A stretch of 64,000 nucleotides of DNA from Micropterix aruncella (taxonomy: Eukaryota > Arthropoda > Insecta > Lepidoptera > Micropterigidae), in assembly GCA_944548615.1 (NCBI GenBank), contig OX155954.1, positions 9,548,881-9,612,880 of the forward strand, in the 5' to 3' direction. The stretch's first letter is position 1. Every line of letters begins with the position of its first letter. The notes under the pieces are model-generated. The model made no database searches. It was not told the DNA's origin and was given only the letters and a program-made list of their open reading frames with translations. A program made the translations under genes and the position numbers. This document shows positions 59,701 through 64,000 of this stretch, piece after piece.

Positions 59701-61839
59701 TATGTGTTCAAATATGAATCCCCCTAGAAAAAAAAGTTTTCACATGCTTAATTTTTTTTACACTTGTTTAATTTTTAAAATTCAAAACGATCGTCACCTT
59801 CTCAACCAATAGTCTATCATCACGTCCGAATTCGGCCCCAAACTCCTACATTCTTTTTAATAATTTTGTCACACCATGATCTCGTGAGCAAGAATTTCAC
59901 GTACCTACTAAAGCAAATGTCTTTGCGGCCGGAAATCTTTCGGTCATAGGCCGGAAATTAAAGATTGCCAGGACATAAACAAACTAACTCTGTGTATTAA
60001 ATTAAGCCAGTAAACTGAAATGTTCTTATTGCCTTTTTATTTTTTAAAGTAGATAATGGTATTCTTTGATTTTATATACTACAAATATAATTTAATTCTG
60101 TTATGCTACAGTATCAAATACTGGCGCACGCATCGCATAAATAGCGTCGGCCAAGCATGTAAACATACTTAACAAACAGATGCTTCTTATATAAACTAAT
60201 TCTTTTTGAAGCCACGCTTATATGAGTCCGGCTTATTATATTGTTCGCTCATTTTTATCATCATTATTAGACGTAATTAAATAACTAAATTCGCTGACAT
60301 TTTTTAATGTTTTTACGGATGGTAGATTGTTCTTCTTTTGACTTGGTTAAGTTAGCGAACCTGCGAGATCTGCCAAACTAATCGGAGGACCTAAAATGTT
60401 ATTGCTGATTTATGTTGACAAAAAATGCCAAAATTTAAAACTACGTTACAACTGGGTTAAATAAGAAGCAGGGATATCACAAATCAAATCTGGTCCCATC
60501 TGGTCGCAGAGATGAATCTCAATATGAAACTTGAGTTACAAGATAAATCATGAAAATGTTACTTACGATTTATTACTACATCGTTTCTTACAGGAGGCTT
60601 TGGATAACCGATGCCTTGTTGCTCCTGGTTCGGTATAGCAATTTTCAATCCAGTTCCCAAGCAGTAACGCGGGGCGATTATCGCGTTGTCTAGAGGAGAA
60701 ATGAGTTCGGAGATTGTTCAATTTGAAATCCAATTAATTTACTCATTAAACGGGCTCATGATATAAACGCAACGGCAACTCCGATAATAATTTTCGTATG
60801 AAATTTTCGGCCCGCTGGTCATTTATTTTATGACCTCCGCACAGATTGATAACGAAATGAAATTTTGTTTATGGTAACTATCGATTGCAACGCCCCGCGC
60901 CCGTAGAACCGTAAGTGAAATTATGTGAGAAGTGTTTCGATTTTGGTACCGCGGAGCCCATACAGTTTTCAACAGGTTTTCTTGAGGACACCGATAGCAG
61001 TATTGTGCCGGGACTTTATAATGCAGTCTGGGTGACCACAACAAATACCTCAGCACTGCGAACCAAGTTTCAGGTCACCAAAATCATAGTAAAACAACAT
61101 CAGTAGAACATCTCGAGCCCGTTTTCGAGATAAGTACCTACGCTTCGCCGAACCACTAGGGTTGCCACAACAAATACACAATTGACAAGTTGTGATCCCA
61201 TTAAAGCAGAAATGCAATTCTTTATAATTATTATGTACGTTTATGTATTTTTGGTTTATAGATCAAGAGTCGGTTCCCAAAATTGTACTGTAACAGAATG
61301 TATGAGTTACTGCTGACTTTGTGTGACAGCACTAACTCATTTTAGTGAGTTAACGTAGGTACTTAACAAAAACACATCTACCTACCTACCTAAGCACTTA
61401 CATACATATGTACCTACTTACCTAGACACATACTTACCTACGCAAATGAACAATAAACGTTACCTCGTAAATGTAATTTCGTAACGTAAATGTAAATACT
61501 CGTAAATCTAATTTCTGATAGGTTACATTACAGCCTGTACAGAAAACATTCCACTTTTGTATACTTAGCTGTCGCGCGACAGCCCTGACTGCCTAGCACC
61601 GAGGCGCCCGAGAATCTATGTAGTGGTAGCGTACGGACAACGGGCGCTTGTACCTATGAGTGCAAATATGAGTGTGTACTATGGAGATGTTATACTGTTC
61701 TTATTTTACTATGCCAAAATGCTCTCAAATAAATAGAATTAAAAAAATATAATTTAACAATATTTTTTTACTCAAGTGAGTCAAAAGATTGAAGACAGAG
61801 ACTTTTTGGAAAATCTACTATAACTCGATAACTATGACA
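59701..61839. other. unassigned; candidate regulatory patch and CTAC repeat
   Basis: 60640-60860 is single-copy, with CCAATTAATTTACTCATTAA and the inverted repeat GGTCAT-TTATTTT-ATGACC (nuclear-receptor-like half sites). 61375-61445 is a CTAC/TACC-rich microsatellite. 61560-61740 begins with the perfect 14-bp palindrome CTGTCGCGCGACAG and ends with CAAATAAATAG, perhaps an LTR or transcript end. Confidence 0.35.
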
Positions 61840-62670
61840 AGACTATGCAGTGGCTTACCACCAGGGAGACGAGACAGGTTAGAACTCTCTGCCTCTTATA
61901 TAGAATCCTCGCGGTTGGCGTACCGCTTTATCTTGCCGATAGGTTTACCACGCTATCGGCGCACGGCCGTCCCCTGGGATCAGAGGGCAATAAACTGTTA
62001 TCAATCGCAATAGCAGCGTCTTTTTTGTACTCCTTCTCCGTGGAAGCTGCCCGACCCTGGAATGCTTAACCGAATAATGTTAGAACAACCCCTAGTATCT
62101 CTTCATTCAAGGTCAGGCTCAATCCTAAAACCATAAATTTACCAACCCTTCTCTTCCCTCCTCCTTTAAGTTCCCTTTCCTTCCCTTCTTTCCTTCCTTT
62201 CCTCTGCGTTTTTATTTTATTTCATTTTATCTTTTTCTTCCTAGTTTTCTGTTTATTTCTTTTTTGTCACTTTATTTTTAATTGTTCTTTTGCGTTATAA
62301 AAATATTATAAAATTGTTTGTTTGTTTGTTTGTTTGTTTGTTTATACTCTTATTGTGAAAATGTCGCAATGGGCGGGTTTATTATCATTTAACAATCTCT
62401 TACAACCAACCCTACTATGACGTGTTATATGTATGTGTGCGTGTAACATGTGTGTAAGTGTGTGTCTTGTTATTGCATTCGATCGACAGAATTGAAAATG
62501 CAATTCCGTTAATTTGATCCCAACGTAAAATGGTGACCAAGCCGGGAATCGAACCCGTTACCTTACAATGTAAGATCAGGCGACCTAACCACTATGCCAC
62601 CGTTAAGTTATAGGTTAGCTGATAGATATTGACGCAAGACAATAAGCTCGCCTTTTTTTTAGATTTGCTA
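61840..62670 (+). pseudogene. LINE reverse-transcriptase end and 3' UTR, split by a SINE
   Basis: The frame from 61845 ends Y-S-F-S-V-E-A-A-R-P-W-N-A, matching the F-S-V-x-A-x-R-L-W-N-x-L-P tail of non-LTR reverse transcriptases, with Leu replaced by Pro and a stop instead of the final Leu-Pro. A long C/T-rich 3' UTR follows (62150-62290). The terminal hairpin and AAGCTCGCC appear only after the SINE (62604-62665). Dead. Confidence 0.85.
62315..62603 (-). mobile_element. full-length SINE inside a LINE 3' UTR
   Basis: Minus strand: A box TGGCATAGTGG (62599-62589) matches the TRGYNNARNGG consensus; B box GGTTCGATTCC (62555-62545) is perfect; the body has TCGATCGAATGCAATAAC; the tail is (AAAC)n at 62315-62340. 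The terminal hairpin is slightly decayed (ATTGTTAAATGATAAT). Confidence 0.93.
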
Positions 62671-63100
62671 AAAACACATGTTTAGTTAATTAGGTTGGTC
62701 TTGACCTAATCTATCATCATCTAAAGTCTGTCGGTTCAGTTTTAGAACACCATGTATCCGGCATTTGTAGACGGGTTACTCTACAACGGAAGCAAGCAAG
62801 ACGAGAAAGAAGGTTTATTTAATTATAATTAATTATTTTTAAATTTCGTAATGGTAATAGTTTACAGATTCATTACTATTCGATTACACTTAGTATAGAA
62901 AGCGTATTTACCAAATGATATTGGACATGCAATAATTAAATAAATAAACCTCGTATTACTTTATGGTACTCCATATCATTGATTGATTCATACAAATATC
63001 TCTGATAACTATATTTTTATATACTTATATTAGTGTTTCCTGTATTATGTACCTATATTAACATCAGGCTAGTATTTCATGTTTGAATTTCAAACTATAT

Positions 63101-63380
63101 TGGGATCGATTGCGTTTCTTCGTGAACTAAAATCGGAAATTATTTCGCGTGACAGGGCAATACTCAGAGCGAAATGTGAATTGAAGGTTGTCGCATTAAA
63201 ACTACCCACTAAAGATAAAGACCGCAAGAAATATGTTCAAATTTATTTAGACGAGTATAAATTCGACAGATAGTTTTTTTCGAAGATCGTTCGTTTCATA
63301 TTCCGCTCTAACGTATTACTCTATCTCGTTCGCTTGAACAAATTTCAGTTTTAGTTCAAAAATAAACGCAAGCGGGCCCA
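63101..63380. mobile_element. MITE-4 copy 4, fold-back
   Basis: TGGGATCGATTGCGTTTCTT...AAACGCAAGCGGGCCCA, with the arms' AACTAAAATCGGAAATTATTT and ATTACTCTATCTCGTTCGC. Internal frames are incidental. Confidence 0.85.
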
Positions 63381-63505
63381 TTGCCTATTTAAAAAATACA
63401 ATAATTAGGAAATTCAATTATAAGTAACGCCTTTGCCTTTGCCAAAAAAAAACTGGTTTTTACACGGGCCGAATATTTAAATTGAAACTGCCTTTTATTC
63501 TATAC

Positions 63506-64000
63506 TAGCTGACCCGGTAACTTAATTTATGATTTTATGAAAGCAATACAATGAATACAAAATAAATATTAAGTTCACTACTTTATTAAGATAATAACAC
63601 AAAAAGAAATATAAAAGAACAGAAATTAAGTATATCAATCGCGTGTCAGCATTTGATTGATTGAATGATTGAATTAATGACATGATTGAATTAAACTATT
63701 TACATATTGTGCAGCATGGGATGCACTCGATTTAATTCTCTTCATTGAAGCACCTTGTGACATACTACATTTTTTGTTTTTTTATCAGGCGTATGAACAA
63801 ATAAAGTGAACATGCCACGTACAACTGACCATGAGAAAAACAAGGATTTTCATTTTGTATGGGTTTTTTTTTCTTTTATTTTATTTTTTGTCAATTTTCC
63901 AATTTTTGTTTTTAATAGTTATTCTGCTATTCGGGACGGAGACCAATACAACAAATCAAAAACTATGAAAATCGCTACAGCCGTTCTCGAGTTATAAGTG
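63506..64000 (+). mobile_element. start of a lepidopteran ACTAGCTGACCCGG-type repeat, runs off the window
   Basis: TACTAGCTGACCCGGTAA at about 63505 is a terminus I recall as very abundant in moths and butterflies. The following sequence includes ACAACTGACCATGAGAAAAAC and CTACAGCCGTTCTCGAGTTA, also familiar from such repeats. Class uncertain (Helitron-like or a derivative). The 63-codon frame at the end is not a gene. Confidence 0.5.

Overview
This is AT-rich eukaryotic nuclear DNA with no recognisable complete protein-coding gene. The most likely source is a moth or butterfly (Lepidoptera). The reasons are tRNA-headed SINEs with GTTT/AAAC tails, 3'-truncated-gene LINE copies ending in a small stem-loop plus AT-rich tail, many short non-autonomous DNA transposons, and motifs that I recall as abundant in lepidopteran genomes (an ACTTCAAAAAAGGAGGAGG element with ~120-bp tandem repeats; ACTAGCTGACCCGG at 63.5 kb). 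The order-level call is inference from memory; no search was run. Every substantial coding stretch I could identify is a broken transposon: the end of a LINE reverse-transcriptase ORF (1.6, 17.8, 29.3 and 61.9 kb), a hAT transposase dimerisation region (8.1 kb) and a Tc1-type transposase (31.4 kb).

Layout. 0-13.3 kb: unclassified GC-rich repeat RF-1 (copies at 1.0, 7.4 and 12.3 kb), a LINE 3' end, a 616-bp fold-back, a SINE, a complete-ended hAT element, and a LINE split exactly by a TA-flanked MITE. 13.4-25 kb: a CpG-rich segment with a TATA/Inr arrangement (13.4-13.7 kb), 3.7 kb without identifiable repeats, a minus-strand LINE ORF end, a full SINE, a (TA)n run, a second CpG-rich block (21.1-21.5 kb) and a fold-back at 24 kb. 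25-36 kb: the densest transposon graveyard, with a TTAA-flanked MITE, LINEs nested in LINEs, a head-to-head LINE palindrome, and 464-bp direct repeats around a dead Tc1 element. 36-44 kb: a ~470-bp (TA)n array, a GC-rich block with a CTCF-like core, a tandem-repeat-bearing element, a piggyBac-like element, and a three-deep nest at 42.5-43.9 kb. 44-64 kb: more of the same families, with interspersed non-repeat islands rich in homeodomain, Runx, CRE and E-box-like strings (46.2, 48.5, 50.5, 55.0 and 60.7 kb) that could be intronic or intergenic enhancers.

How the parts relate. At least six insertions have host elements that can be rejoined by eye across them, giving a relative age order: LINE older than MITE-1 (10.98 kb); MITE-5 older than RF-1 (7.4 kb); RTE older than LINE (29.7 kb); LINE then MITE-3 then MITE-2 (42.5-43.9 kb); MITE-3 older than a LINE (55.6 kb); LINE older than SINE (62.3 kb). 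The SINE and LINE families end in the same small hairpin with compensated base changes, implying the SINE borrows LINE machinery. The most likely undescribed item is RF-1. The window probably lies in a large intron or intergenic interval of a developmental locus, but nothing here names that locus.
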